Shown here piece after piece: positions 17,754 through 26,307 of a stretch of DNA of 64,000 nt. Positions within the stretch are counted from its first letter, which is position 1. Each line of letters begins with the position of its first letter. This DNA is from Pseudoalteromonas denitrificans DSM 6059. GTDB taxonomy: Bacteria > Pseudomonadota > Gammaproteobacteria > Enterobacterales > Alteromonadaceae. Location: NCBI RefSeq assembly GCF_900112265.1, contig NZ_FOLO01000013.1:43776-107775 (forward strand), in the 5' to 3' direction. The notes under the pieces are model-generated. The model saw only the letters and a program-made list of their open reading frames with translations, was not told the origin of the DNA and ran no database searches. The position numbers and the translations under genes were made by a program.

Positions 17754-19007
17754 ATGAAGGAATATTTAAAAACAAGCCATGTTATTTTAACATCTCATTC
17801 TAATCAGGCATTTCAAGAGTCAGCACCCGTAAAGTGGGGGGCTAAAAACCCAAAAGAGCGGGGTCCTGTGATTGCAACTATTTCAACAAAGGAAAATAGA
17901 AATGCAATAGGCTCACATAGTGGTAGTTATACAGTTTATCGTGCGCTTTCTATTGCGGCTGGGTCATTTGCACAAGATCATATTCCCGATCTTACTAATA
18001 CCAGTCCTACGGTTAACATTACACCTAAATCCTCTTGGCATGATGCTGAGAAAATAATATCGCTCGACCCTTGGGGTGCAAGTATTGGCGATGTTTTTAG
18101 TAAAGAATTAAAAGAGGGGTTTAATATTCAACCCTCGATTGCAATTACACAGGCACATCTGACTTTACCTGAAATTAATGATGCAGTAGAAAAAGGTCGA
18201 TTAAAACCAGACGGTGTAATTGTAAAAGAAAATGGCGATGTGTTTGTTACTAAGGTTGCGATTGAACCTGTATGGTATTTACCCGGCATAGCAAAACGAT
18301 TTGGCATTGCTGAAGGCACTTTAAGAAAAATACTCTTTCAAGAAACTGGTGGTATGTTTCCTGAATTAGTAACACGGCCCGATCTTAAAATATTATTACC
18401 CCCTATTGGTAGCACAACGGCTTATATTTTTGGAGATATTAATAATTTAGCCGATGAATCAAAAGTGCTCACATGTCGAGTACATGATGAATGCAATGGT
18501 TCTGATGTTTTTGGCTCAGACATATGCACTTGTCGACCTTATCTAATGCATGGTATAGAAGAGGCCGTTAAAACCGCTCAAAATGGTGGCGTTGGCTTAA
18601 TTGTTTACTTTAGAAAAGAAGGCAGAGCATTAGGTGAAGTGACCAAATTATTGGTATATAACGCACGGAAAAGACAAAAGGGTGGTGATAGTGCTGCGAC
18701 TTATTTTGAGCGTACAGAATGTGTCGCAGGCATTCAAGATGCACGTTTTCAAGAATTTATGCCTGATGTTTTACATTGGTTTGGTATTAAAAAAATCGAC
18801 CATTTAGTTTCTATGAGCAATATGAAATATAACGCAATAGTAAAGTCAGGGATCACAGTGATAGATAGAGTTTCAATTCCCAAGGAGCTTGTTCCTGATG
18901 ATGCTCAAGTTGAAATTGAAGCTAAAAAAGCAGCAGGTTATTTTAGTGATGACGAAGCACTTACAGATGATGAACTCGATAGTATAAAAGGTAGGGACTT
19001 ATCTTGA
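17754..19007 (+). CDS. URC1-like GTP cyclohydrolase II homologue of uracil catabolism
   Basis: The 417-residue protein has an N-terminal domain of about 170 residues and a C-terminal GTP cyclohydrolase II-like domain. The RibA zinc cluster is present in the form HDECNGSDVFGSDICTC (Cys-x10-Cys-x-Cys), followed by YFRKEGRALG, the counterpart of RibA YLxQEGRGIG with Lys replacing Gln. Bacterial RibA has about 200 residues. The length, the variant motifs and the company of DUF1688 and UPRT genes identify the URC1 branch, in which a uracil-derived nucleotide rather than GTP is thought to be opened. It is second in the operon and overlaps the next gene by 4 bases. Confidence 0.87.
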   Translation: MKEYLKTSHVILTSHSNQAFQESAPVKWGAKNPKERGPVIATISTKENRNAIGSHSGSYTVYRALSIAAGSFAQDHIPDLTNTSPTVNITPKSSWHDAEKIISLDPWGASIGDVFSKELKEGFNIQPSIAITQAHLTLPEINDAVEKGRLKPDGVIVKENGDVFVTKVAIEPVWYLPGIAKRFGIAEGTLRKILFQETGGMFPELVTRPDLKILLPPIGSTTAYIFGDINNLADESKVLTCRVHDECNGSDVFGSDICTCRPYLMHGIEEAVKTAQNGGVGLIVYFRKEGRALGEVTKLLVYNARKRQKGGDSAATYFERTECVAGIQDARFQEFMPDVLHWFGIKKIDHLVSMSNMKYNAIVKSGITVIDRVSIPKELVPDDAQVEIEAKKAAGYFSDDEALTDDELDSIKGRDLS

Positions 19008-20233
19008 ATTATCCTGATGTAACACCTAAAGAGATTGATTATTTATTATCACCCATTGCTATCAGAGAGCGTTGCCAAAAAATATTTGAGTTAAGCTTAT
19101 CAGGTAAAGGTGCTTTTAATATTCATTTAGACAAACTCGATGATGTATCAGGCTATGTTCTTAGTGTTATTAAAGATAATTACCCAAGTTTAGATATCCC
19201 TTTTCACTCACGTTGGGGGCATTTTCAAACAGGGGGTATCGATAGACTCAAAAGTTTAAATGAAAAACTCAAGGGATGCTCTAAATACGAGCGTGTACGC
19301 GCTAAACTTGATTTGGTTTTAATCTCTGTATTATTGGATGCGGGCGCTGGTAATGAGTGGGGTTATGTCGAACCTAGCAGCGGTCATATTTATGCACGCT
19401 CCGAAGGGTTAGCTATTGCCAGTTTTGATATGTTTTTAGCGGGTGTTTTTTCAAATGATAAGTCAAATCCTTTGAAGGTTGATGCTCAGGCCTTAATTGA
19501 ATTTAGTATTGAAAAATTAAAAATAGGATTTCAAGTAACGGATAAAAATCCATTAGCAGGTGTTGAGGGCCGAGTAAATTTATTACGTTCTTTAGGCAAA
19601 GTACTTACTCAAAATAATTCATTTTTTAAAGCGCAAAGGCCTGGGAGTTTGTTCGATTATTTAGTTGAACAGCATGGGAAGCATTTACAAGCAGAGCATA
19701 TTTTAGCTGGCGTTTTAAATGGTTTCTCTGATATATGGCCAGGAAGAGTATCAATTAATCGCGTGAATATGGGGGACGTTTGGCAATATACGTTCTTACA
19801 ATCAGAAGAGGCATTATCGAGTTTAGTCCCTTTTCATAAATTATCTCAATGGTTAACCTATTCATTGATTGAACCTATTGTAGAGGCAGGCGTCGAGGTC
19901 TCAGGTGTTGAAAAGCTCACCGGGCTTGCTGAATATCGTAATGGTGGTTTATTAATTGATAAACAGTTAATTGAACTAAAAGATAAAACGCTTTTTGATC
20001 AGTCTCATTTAGCAAGTAGTGATTTAATCATTGAATGGCGTGCTTTAACTATTATTTTACTGGATAAAATTGGTGATAAAATTCGAGATTCTCTCAACAT
20101 GTCTAAAAATGAATTGCCTTTAGCCAAAGTATTAGAAGGGGGAACTTGGTGGGCTGGGCGTAAAGCTGCCAAGGAACTCAGAGCTAATGGTGAGCCACCA
20201 CTCAAGTTAAAAAGTGATGGCACTGTTTTTTAA
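19004..20233 (+). CDS. URC4/DUF1688 uracil catabolism protein
   Basis: The 409-residue protein is of the DUF1688 family, the homologue of yeast URC4, which is needed for growth on uracil as nitrogen source. Conserved stretches include IPFHSRWGHFQTGGIDR, LLDAGAGNEWGY, SEGLAIASFDMF, LTGLAEYRNGGLLID and GGTWWAGRKAA. It has no signal peptide or membrane span, so it is cytoplasmic. Its chemistry is not settled. The start is a TTG that overlaps the TGA of the URC1-like gene, indicating translational coupling. Confidence 0.88.
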   Translation: MNYPDVTPKEIDYLLSPIAIRERCQKIFELSLSGKGAFNIHLDKLDDVSGYVLSVIKDNYPSLDIPFHSRWGHFQTGGIDRLKSLNEKLKGCSKYERVRAKLDLVLISVLLDAGAGNEWGYVEPSSGHIYARSEGLAIASFDMFLAGVFSNDKSNPLKVDAQALIEFSIEKLKIGFQVTDKNPLAGVEGRVNLLRSLGKVLTQNNSFFKAQRPGSLFDYLVEQHGKHLQAEHILAGVLNGFSDIWPGRVSINRVNMGDVWQYTFLQSEEALSSLVPFHKLSQWLTYSLIEPIVEAGVEVSGVEKLTGLAEYRNGGLLIDKQLIELKDKTLFDQSHLASSDLIIEWRALTIILLDKIGDKIRDSLNMSKNELPLAKVLEGGTWWAGRKAAKELRANGEPPLKLKSDGTVF

Positions 20234-20294
20234 TAAAAACATGAACAAATAAATAGCGCTTAGAATGTGCTGAAAAATCGGAATAGGAAAGACA

Positions 20295-20924
20295 ATGGAA
20301 AAATTAACAATAATAAGTCATCCCGTATTGCAGCATAAACTGACATTACTCAGAAAAAAAGAGACAAAATCGTGTGAGTTTAGAAGACTATTAAATGAGA
20401 TCAGTGGGTTGCTCGCTTATGAATCGACCAAAGAGTTAGCGCTGATTGATGTAGATATTCAAACACCGTTAGAGTCGATGCAAGGGCAAGAAGTAAAACA
20501 AGCACCTATAATTGTTTCTATTATGAGAGCGGGTAACGGCATGTTAGATGGATTATTAAATATGCTGCCTTTTGCAAGTGCAGGTCACATTGGTATTTAT
20601 AGAGATAAATTTATTCAAAATACGGTGGAGTATTACTTCAGGTTACCCAAAGAAGTGGCAGGTAAAGAAATTATTTTAGCCGATCCGCTTTTGGCAACAG
20701 GTGATACTGCTTTGGCCTGCATAGATAGGTTAAAGCAATATAATGTTGGCAAAATAACGATGATCTGTATTTTAGTATCGCAGCAAGGTGTAGATAAACT
20801 TCATCATTTTCACCCTGATGTAAATATTATTGCCATAGGAAAAGAAAGAGAACTTAACGAGGATGGTCATTTATTACCGGGCCTTGGTGATGCTGGTGAT
20901 AGGCTTTATAAAACAATAGATTGA
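20295..20924 (+). CDS. upp: Uracil phosphoribosyltransferase, second copy
   Basis: The 209-residue UPRT is closer to the standard bacterial enzyme than the first copy. The PRPP loop is LADPLLATGDTA, the strand before it is PIIVSIMRAGNGMLDGLL, and the uracil loop is PGLGDAGDRLYKT. It would convert uracil and PRPP to UMP. It is last in the operon, 61 bases after the DUF1688 gene, with AGGAAAG before the ATG. There is no uracil permease gene beside it. Confidence 0.9.
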   Translation: MEKLTIISHPVLQHKLTLLRKKETKSCEFRRLLNEISGLLAYESTKELALIDVDIQTPLESMQGQEVKQAPIIVSIMRAGNGMLDGLLNMLPFASAGHIGIYRDKFIQNTVEYYFRLPKEVAGKEIILADPLLATGDTALACIDRLKQYNVGKITMICILVSQQGVDKLHHFHPDVNIIAIGKERELNEDGHLLPGLGDAGDRLYKTID

Positions 20925-20938
20925 TAAAAATGTACAGC

Positions 20939-21519
20939 CTATTGTTTAACGGGTAAATAAATTAACCTATTGATGAAATCTATAAAGTTAACATTAAAAA
21001 CATTATTGTAGGTTAAGTTTAATTGCGCTAATTCTTGCTTTGATGGGATTTCTTTTTTGGAGGTAATTAAAATAATATTTTTATAATTGTCAAAATCAAG
21101 CAAGGTAATATAAGAGAATGTTTTTCGAATTAAAATTAATAACTTTTCTAAAATTAGCGTATTAGATGCAATGAAATTAATGAATATAACCCCAGATCCA
21201 TTTAAGTTTTTAAATAAACTTTTATAAAAACTATCTTGGTACAAATCATTGCTAGGTTCTTTATTATTAAATAATCGAATGCAGATTGTTGAACCAGATT
21301 CACATTTTTTGGCAGTTCAAAGTACTGTTTTGCTATATTTATTACTTCAGGGTTTTGTTTAAGAAATACTATTTTTATTTGTTGAAGTGAGTTTAAGCTT
21401 TGTTCAAATGAACCTGCCCCCATATCTAAATTAAGTCGCTGTATGTTTTTATTTTTCCATATAAAAACAGAAGTATAGGTTGTGTATAAGGTAGGGGTAA
21501 CACTAAAGGTTTGGTGATA
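20939..21519 (-). pseudogene. Decayed spermidine-synthase-like gene
   Basis: Two overlapping reading frames together resemble a spermidine-synthase-like aminopropyl/methyltransferase. The upstream frame has LNLDMGAGSFEQSL (SAM-binding glycine motif), IVFLKQNPEVINIAKQYF and NLVQQSAFDYL. The downstream frame continues with DLYQDSFYKSLFKNLNGSGVIFINF, the family Fy..l...L..gGvlvvN. The frame changes near 21250-21280, and the expected intervening YDvIlvD segment is missing, suggesting a small out-of-frame deletion. The N-terminal domain is also absent; a stop lies just upstream at 21520. I read it as a pseudogene. A real frameshifted pair is less likely. Confidence 0.55.
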
Positions 21520-21684
21520 TTAAAAAGTGATTGAAATGCTGGTAATTCTGAGGGAATATCGCTCAAAAATACCAAGGATACGCACCGTGTTCTCTCACTT
21601 CTAATAAGCCGCCAAATGTATTTTTTTATATATCAATTTGCCATCAGATGCATGCATTGGTAAGCATTTCAAAGACGTTTTCTC

Positions 21685-22539
21685 TTAGTATTTATCGATA
21701 ATCAATTTTTGCCATAGATCTTGGTTTGACGGTTTAAAAAAACCAAAATGTCCGATCTTATGCTTATTAAGTTCTTTAGGATTAAATATTTTAATCTTCT
21801 TTTGCGCATTTGGAAAATGTGCCATTAAGTCAAAAATAGTTTTTTTAGGTGAAAAACCAAAATCATCAGAAAAACCAAAGGCTTGAATATTTCCCTGATA
21901 TTGTTGATAAAATGTTTCCTTTAAACTGAGATCTGAAAATAAATAATCTCTTTTTAAGCTCCAATTTCTCCAATCCATTATCACACCTTTGGGTAAGTCA
22001 TGACCAATGCCTAGTTTTCCTGGCATATAACCAAAAACTTTAATTGCAATAGGCACAAGTAATAACCAAGCAAATAACACTCTTGGCCATTGTTTAATTG
22101 AGAATAACCTCCAAGAGCAGGTGCCTGAACTAACTAAAATAATGTTTTTAATTTTATTAATTGAAGGACACAAACCAATTAAATGACCTCCAGCACTATG
22201 TCCTAGTAAGGTAATATCTTGCCATTTTGTTATATTGTTATTTATCAGGTAGTTTAATACTGCATTTAAGTCAATTTGGCCCCAATCTCTTAGCTTTGCA
22301 GTATCATTTTTTACTGGATTTTCTTTTGATAGTCCAATGCCTCTGGGATCCCAAGTAATTACGATATAACCTTGATTTGCTAAAAACTGTGCAAATTCTT
22401 GATAAAAAGATTGCTTTATACCTAGCGCTGAATTTAGGAGTATAAGCCCTTTTTCTTTTACCTTGGTATGTGTTGCTTGATATTGCATAGCCGATATTTT
22501 TCGACCGTCACTGCAAGTTATTTTTATTTGTATTGTCAT
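21685..22539 (-). CDS. Alpha/beta hydrolase
   Basis: The 284-residue protein has the alpha/beta-hydrolase fold: LILLNSALGIKQSFYQEFAQFLANQGY, WDPRGIGLS, the nucleophile elbow GHSAGG, and a C-terminal His in IGHFGFF as the likely catalytic residue. It matches predicted esterases annotated as serine aminopeptidase S33-like or YheT-like; the substrate is unknown. A hydrophobic stretch near the middle (VLFAWLLLVPIAIKVFG) is probably a lid helix or membrane-touching segment. The promoter has a MerR-type spacer with a dyad, so the divergent regulator at 22738 likely controls it. Confidence 0.83.
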   Translation of the reverse strand: MTIQIKITCSDGRKISAMQYQATHTKVKEKGLILLNSALGIKQSFYQEFAQFLANQGYIVITWDPRGIGLSKENPVKNDTAKLRDWGQIDLNAVLNYLINNNITKWQDITLLGHSAGGHLIGLCPSINKIKNIILVSSGTCSWRLFSIKQWPRVLFAWLLLVPIAIKVFGYMPGKLGIGHDLPKGVIMDWRNWSLKRDYLFSDLSLKETFYQQYQGNIQAFGFSDDFGFSPKKTIFDLMAHFPNAQKKIKIFNPKELNKHKIGHFGFFKPSNQDLWQKLIIDKY

Positions 22540-22556
22540 AAAATCTCCTTATCTTT

Positions 22557-22588
22557 ATCATAAACCGTGGAGCATACTCCATGGTCAA
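22557..22588 (-). promoter_or_regulatory. MerR-type promoter/operator of the hydrolase gene
   Basis: On the minus strand a -35 box TTGACC (22583-22588) and a -10 box TATGAT (22557-22562) are 20 bases apart, the over-long spacing typical of MerR-activated promoters. The spacer holds a near-perfect dyad: ACCGTGGAG and CTCCATGGT separated by CATA (22564-22585, plus-strand reading; 8 of 9 positions pair). The promoter lies 18 bases from the hydrolase start codon. Confidence 0.8.
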
Positions 22589-22737
22589 GATATTTATATT
22601 TCCTAACTTACATGAACGGTTTAAGTAATAGGATTAACTCAGTAGTCTAAGCTTGAAAGTATGCATTATAAAAAAGTGATATGTAAAAAAGATAACAATA
22701 TAAAAGTGCTGTGAAATAAAAATATTAGGAGTGCAAA

Positions 22738-23100
22738 GTGTTAATTGGTGAGTTATGCCGTCAAACAGAAATGACAAAAGATACCATTCGATTTTATGAA
22801 AAAATGGGATTGTTGCCTCAAGTTAAAAGAAGAGAAAATGGCTACAAGGAATATACGTTATCTGATGTAAAACAGCTTAAATTATTAAAACATAGTAAAG
22901 AGTTAGGTTTTACATTAAATGAAATAAAAGACCTTGCGACATTATTTCGTGCAGATAATTTAGATATTAAAGAAATGAATCAATATTTGCTTAAAAAAGA
23001 ACATGAAATAGATGAAAAAATAAAAAAGTTAAAGGCATTCAAAAAAGAGATTAAACTTACCCTTGAAGGGCAATGTATGTATAAAAATATGCTTTTTTGA
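22738..23100 (+). CDS. MerR-family transcriptional regulator
   Basis: The 120-residue protein has the N-terminal winged helix ELCRQTEMTKDTIRFYEKMGLLPQVKRRENGYKEY followed by a long dimerisation helix rich in Lys and Glu (about 75-105). The C terminus is short and has only Cys113, so no classic metal-binding loop is present and the effector is probably organic. The GTG start has AGGAG 6 bases upstream. It is divergent from the alpha/beta hydrolase, whose promoter has a MerR-type dyad. Confidence 0.92.
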   Translation: MLIGELCRQTEMTKDTIRFYEKMGLLPQVKRRENGYKEYTLSDVKQLKLLKHSKELGFTLNEIKDLATLFRADNLDIKEMNQYLLKKEHEIDEKIKKLKAFKKEIKLTLEGQCMYKNMLF

Positions 23101-23130
23101 GTCTATTTTATTAAATGTGATGAATATACG

Positions 23131-23538
23131 CTAATGTAACTTGCTGACTTCATCTTTTATTTTATCCAAATCGGCAATAAAATGGGTTTTACGAATACAA
23201 TAATTTGCCCCAACAGAGTGACCGCAAGCAAGAAGATCATTCATATCAGCAAAACTTGGATCGCCAGCAGTCACTAAGATTCCAATTGTTTCATTGTTTA
23301 TCTCTTTAGCTTTACTTAAAAGTTCATAGCCAGAAATATTAGGCATCACTAAGTCTGTTACTAAAATATCGACTCTTAAAAGCGCGAGTGTTTCCATTGC
23401 TTCTTCGCTATTTTGAAAGCAAAGTAAATTAGATTTAGGTAGTATTTGACTAAACACTTCTTTAAGTACAAGTAAGCTGCTATTGCAGTCATCTACAATT
23501 AAAACTGAAAGTTCTTTTCCCATAATTATTCCCTTCAT
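23131..23538 (-). CDS. Single-domain response regulator (CheY-like)
   Basis: The 135-residue protein is only a receiver domain. It shows LIVDDCNSS with the acidic pair, the phospho-acceptor Asp in ILVTDLVMPNISGYELL, the switch Thr in LVTAGDP, and the Lys in CIRKTHF. There is no output domain. The first ATG gives MKGIIMGKEL; the second at 23523 may be the real start. No histidine kinase or chemotaxis gene is adjacent, so its partner is unknown. It converges with the MerR gene. Confidence 0.9.
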   Translation of the reverse strand: MKGIIMGKELSVLIVDDCNSSLLVLKEVFSQILPKSNLLCFQNSEEAMETLALLRVDILVTDLVMPNISGYELLSKAKEINNETIGILVTAGDPSFADMNDLLACGHSVGANYCIRKTHFIADLDKIKDEVSKLH

Positions 23539-23816
23539 TAGGTACTAAACAAAGATTAGTTTAATGTTTTCAAAACGCAATATTTAATAAATATTTAATA
23601 GTACTCAGTTAGATGAGGAAATAATGTAAGTCGGCATTGTTTAAAACGCGCGTATTAGGCGATTTAAGTTAAACAATACTGTGAATTCGTTTTTATATCT
23701 AATGCGCTTTGAATTACAATAAGCTTAAATTACTGAAATAATTGGTTATTTATTGTTATTTTGACATAAGGCTATTAGGAAATATATCTAAAGTGGTGAG
23801 TCATTTAGATGACTGA

Positions 23817-24341
23817 CACAAGTCATTTTACAAAAGTTTTACAGTTCAAGTTACAGCTAACTGCTACCTTGGTTCGAAAGATATTAATAAACCAGATATT
23901 AAGCTACCGCTTGATTATATTTTTCTAGGATCATTACTTGAAGTTTCACATCGTTATCAAGGTTCTGACTTTTATGATTCAATCATTAACAAAAATAGAA
24001 ATATAAACAATTATGTACCAAATGCTTTAGAAGTTAATTTTAGGCAGGACTTCATTGAACATAAATTAGCTTGGGGATTAGGGTATTCTGCGGGCACTTT
24101 AAATACAAGCTATCGTGTTAATGAGGTACAAACATTAGATGAAGCAAATAAAATTTGGTTTTTTATCGAATCCTCACAATTTTTTGGAGTAAAAACTTTT
24201 TTGGAAGTAAATAGCCGTGTTGAGCAAATACGTTCTCGTTTATTTTATCAGGGCAACCGTAATGGTCCATTTAACGGTCATCAGGTGTCCCACCGTAAAC
24301 TAAACCCTGTCGTGGTTCTGAAGTTTTCAGGTACTTTTTAG
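23817..24341 (+). pseudogene. TonB-dependent receptor remnant, C-terminal barrel part
   Basis: A 174-codon open frame without any start codon ends with TAG at 24339-24341. Its translation reads like the last barrel strands of a TonB-dependent receptor: DIKLPLDYIFLGSLLEVSHRYQGSDFYDS, NNYVPNALEVNFRQDF, KLAWGLGYSAGTLNTSYRVNEVQTLDEANKI, and the terminal VVVLKFSGTF with the C-terminal Phe. The plug domain, signal peptide and most of the barrel are gone. It lies in an otherwise gene-free kilobase (23539-24593), as expected of a decayed gene. Confidence 0.7.
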
Positions 24342-24420
24342 TTTTATTTGGTGTATCGAAGGGAGTTTATAAAGTCATAAGTTGGCTAATGTATTCACAA
24401 TTGTATTCATCAAATCTTGT

Positions 24421-24458
24421 AGTATAACTATTAGAAATTTATTGCTAATAGTTATACT
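24421..24458. repeat. Perfect 14-bp inverted repeat
   Basis: AGTATAACTATTAG (24421-24434) and CTAATAGTTATACT (24445-24458) are perfect inverse complements with a 10-base AT-rich loop. It stands between the TonB receptor remnant and the SEC-C gene. It could be the old receptor terminator (GGTTTTG follows) or an operator. No matching element is seen elsewhere in the window. Confidence 0.7.
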
Positions 24459-24593
24459 GGTTTTGAGCAGTACAGCAAACACTGTGAATAATATAGTTTT
24501 GATTATTGAATGAGTTATGTATTTTTATAATGTTTTTGATTTCAGTTTTTATGTTCATTTCACATTTTAAAATCAATTATGAATCACTAAAAC

Positions 24594-24926
24594 TCAGCCA
24601 CAACATTTTTTGTATTTTTTACCGCTTCCACAGAAGCAAGGATCATTTCTATTGGGTTTTTTTTCAAATACTTGTGTTTTAGGTTTATTTAATACGGCAT
24701 CAAGCTCTTTAATGTTTTCTGCTATATTGGCGTTTACTTCTATATTAGCGATATATTTATGAATTGCGATGATAGCTTCAATTTCAATTTTTCGTTCTTC
24801 AGATTGCACATTTAAAGTGAGTGGATTTGCATCAGTGCCTAACTTAACTAAAGGTTTAGGTTTATATGTGCCCTGATTATGTTTATCCATAATATCAGGC
24901 TTACCGCGGTAGAAAAATTTAGACAT
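24594..24926 (-). CDS. SEC-C metal-binding motif protein, PBPRA1643 family
   Basis: The 110-residue protein starts [11 protein letters not shown] and ends with the zinc-binding SEC-C motif [17 protein letters not shown] (C-x-C-x8-CC). This layout matches the small PBPRA1643-type family of marine gammaproteobacteria. In SecA the same motif contacts SecB and ribosomes; the job of this stand-alone form is not known. It has its own promoter region and no operon partner. Confidence 0.9.
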   Translation of the reverse strand: MSKFFYRGKPDIMDKHNQGTYKPKPLVKLGTDANPLTLNVQSEERKIEIEAIIAIHKYIANIEVNANIAENIKELDAVLNKPKTQVFEKKPNRNDPCFCGSGKKYKKCCG

Positions 24927-25144
24927 GATGTGATCCAGAATGAGTGTATTGTTTAGATTACGAAATAAATCATTACAACTTTAAATTGGCGCGCATTCTA
25001 TCAGTTTAACTAACCTATGGCTAAAGCTGTTTTTTAATACTAATATAATTTTCTTCTAAATATTGTTGTTATAAATAATAGTTTTAAAATAATTAAAAGT
25101 AAGGTCGCTCTTATGTTTCCGATAGAGGTTTGGCTATAGCAGCC

Positions 25145-25738
25145 TTAAAGCAAAATAGGGTATAAACTTGCTACTAATAAAATTGCCATCGTGATATTAA
25201 ATACTTTTAACTTTTTTTGGCTGGTTAAAAATCTTTGTAATTGCTGCCCTAAAATAGTCCATGCACTCACTGAAGGTAGATTAATAGCGCCAAAAATAAT
25301 GCCTACTAACAATATTGATTCTAAACTTTTTGATGGTGAATAAACGCTGATAGCCGTTAATGCCATGGTCCAGGCTTTGGGGTTTACCCATTGAAATGAA
25401 GCCGCCTGTATAAAGGTGATAGGTTTGGCATTGTTCGCTTCTTTATTTTCAGGAGAGCTTGAAGTTGCAATTTTATAGGCTAAATATAGAAGATAAGTAA
25501 TACTAAATACTTTTAATATTTGATAACTAATAGGATAAATATCAAATAATTGTATTAATCCAACCCCTACTAAACACACCATAAGTACAAAACCTAAGCC
25601 AACACCTAACATATGAGGGATCGTACGTTTAAAGCCAAAATTCGCACCTGATGACATTAGCATTAAGTTATTTGGGCCCGGTGTAATAGATGAAACAAAG
25701 GCAAATGTGATCAACGCTGTTAATAGTTCTATATTCAT
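25145..25738 (-). CDS. LysE/RhtB-family amino-acid exporter
   Basis: The 197-residue inner-membrane protein has about six spans and the family N-terminal signature SSITPGPNNLMLMSSGANFGFKRTIPHMLGVGLGF. It also has FQWVNPKAWTMAL in the middle, as in LysE/RhtB/ArgO exporters. It likely exports an amino acid or related metabolite. The divergent Lrp/AsnC gene at 25836 is the probable regulator, a common pairing. Confidence 0.92.
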   Translation of the reverse strand: MNIELLTALITFAFVSSITPGPNNLMLMSSGANFGFKRTIPHMLGVGLGFVLMVCLVGVGLIQLFDIYPISYQILKVFSITYLLYLAYKIATSSSPENKEANNAKPITFIQAASFQWVNPKAWTMALTAISVYSPSKSLESILLVGIIFGAINLPSVSAWTILGQQLQRFLTSQKKLKVFNITMAILLVASLYPILL

Positions 25739-25835
25739 TTTAGTCTCTTAAACTTAAAGTGGTAAAACAATTATAATTTCTTTATGATGAAATTATCTTG
25801 CTTTGTTTTAATGGTTAACCTTAATTGCACAACTT

Positions 25836-26288
25836 ATGATTGAATTAGATAAAATAAGCAAAAGAATATTGCGTGAGCTTGAATTGAATGGGCGTATTAG
25901 TAATGCGGAGTTGGCAAATAGAGTCGGGTTATCAGCTTCTGCTTGTTTACGTAGAGTGCAAGAATTAGAACGTTTAAATATTATTAAAGGATACAAAGCC
26001 GTACTTAATCAGACTGAATTAGGCATAGGGTGTATTGCATATGTTGCGGTTGGCTTATCGAGCCACACTAAAGATGCACAAGTTGCTTTTGAAAGTGCGA
26101 TAACACTTTCTCCAGAAGTGAAAGAATGCCATAACATTACAGGTCCATATGAGTACTTGTTACGAGTTGAAACAACCGATTTAATAGCTTATAAAAAATT
26201 TCACACTGATGTATTAGGAACGTCGGCACATGTGGCCTCTATTACAACTCATGTTGTAATGGGTTCGCCAAAAGATGATAGGGCTTAA
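25836..26288 (+). CDS. Lrp/AsnC-family transcriptional regulator
   Basis: The 150-residue protein has the N-terminal helix-turn-helix ISKRILRELELNGRISNAELANRVGLSASACLRRVQELE and a C-terminal RAM effector domain (about 65-145), with the GPYEYLLRVET segment. Lrp-type regulators sense amino acids. It is divergent from the LysE-type exporter across a 97-base gap and most likely switches it on when the exported amino acid accumulates. Confidence 0.93.
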   Translation: MIELDKISKRILRELELNGRISNAELANRVGLSASACLRRVQELERLNIIKGYKAVLNQTELGIGCIAYVAVGLSSHTKDAQVAFESAITLSPEVKECHNITGPYEYLLRVETTDLIAYKKFHTDVLGTSAHVASITTHVVMGSPKDDRA

Positions 26289-26307
26289 AATTTTTTGGTT
26301 TATCATA

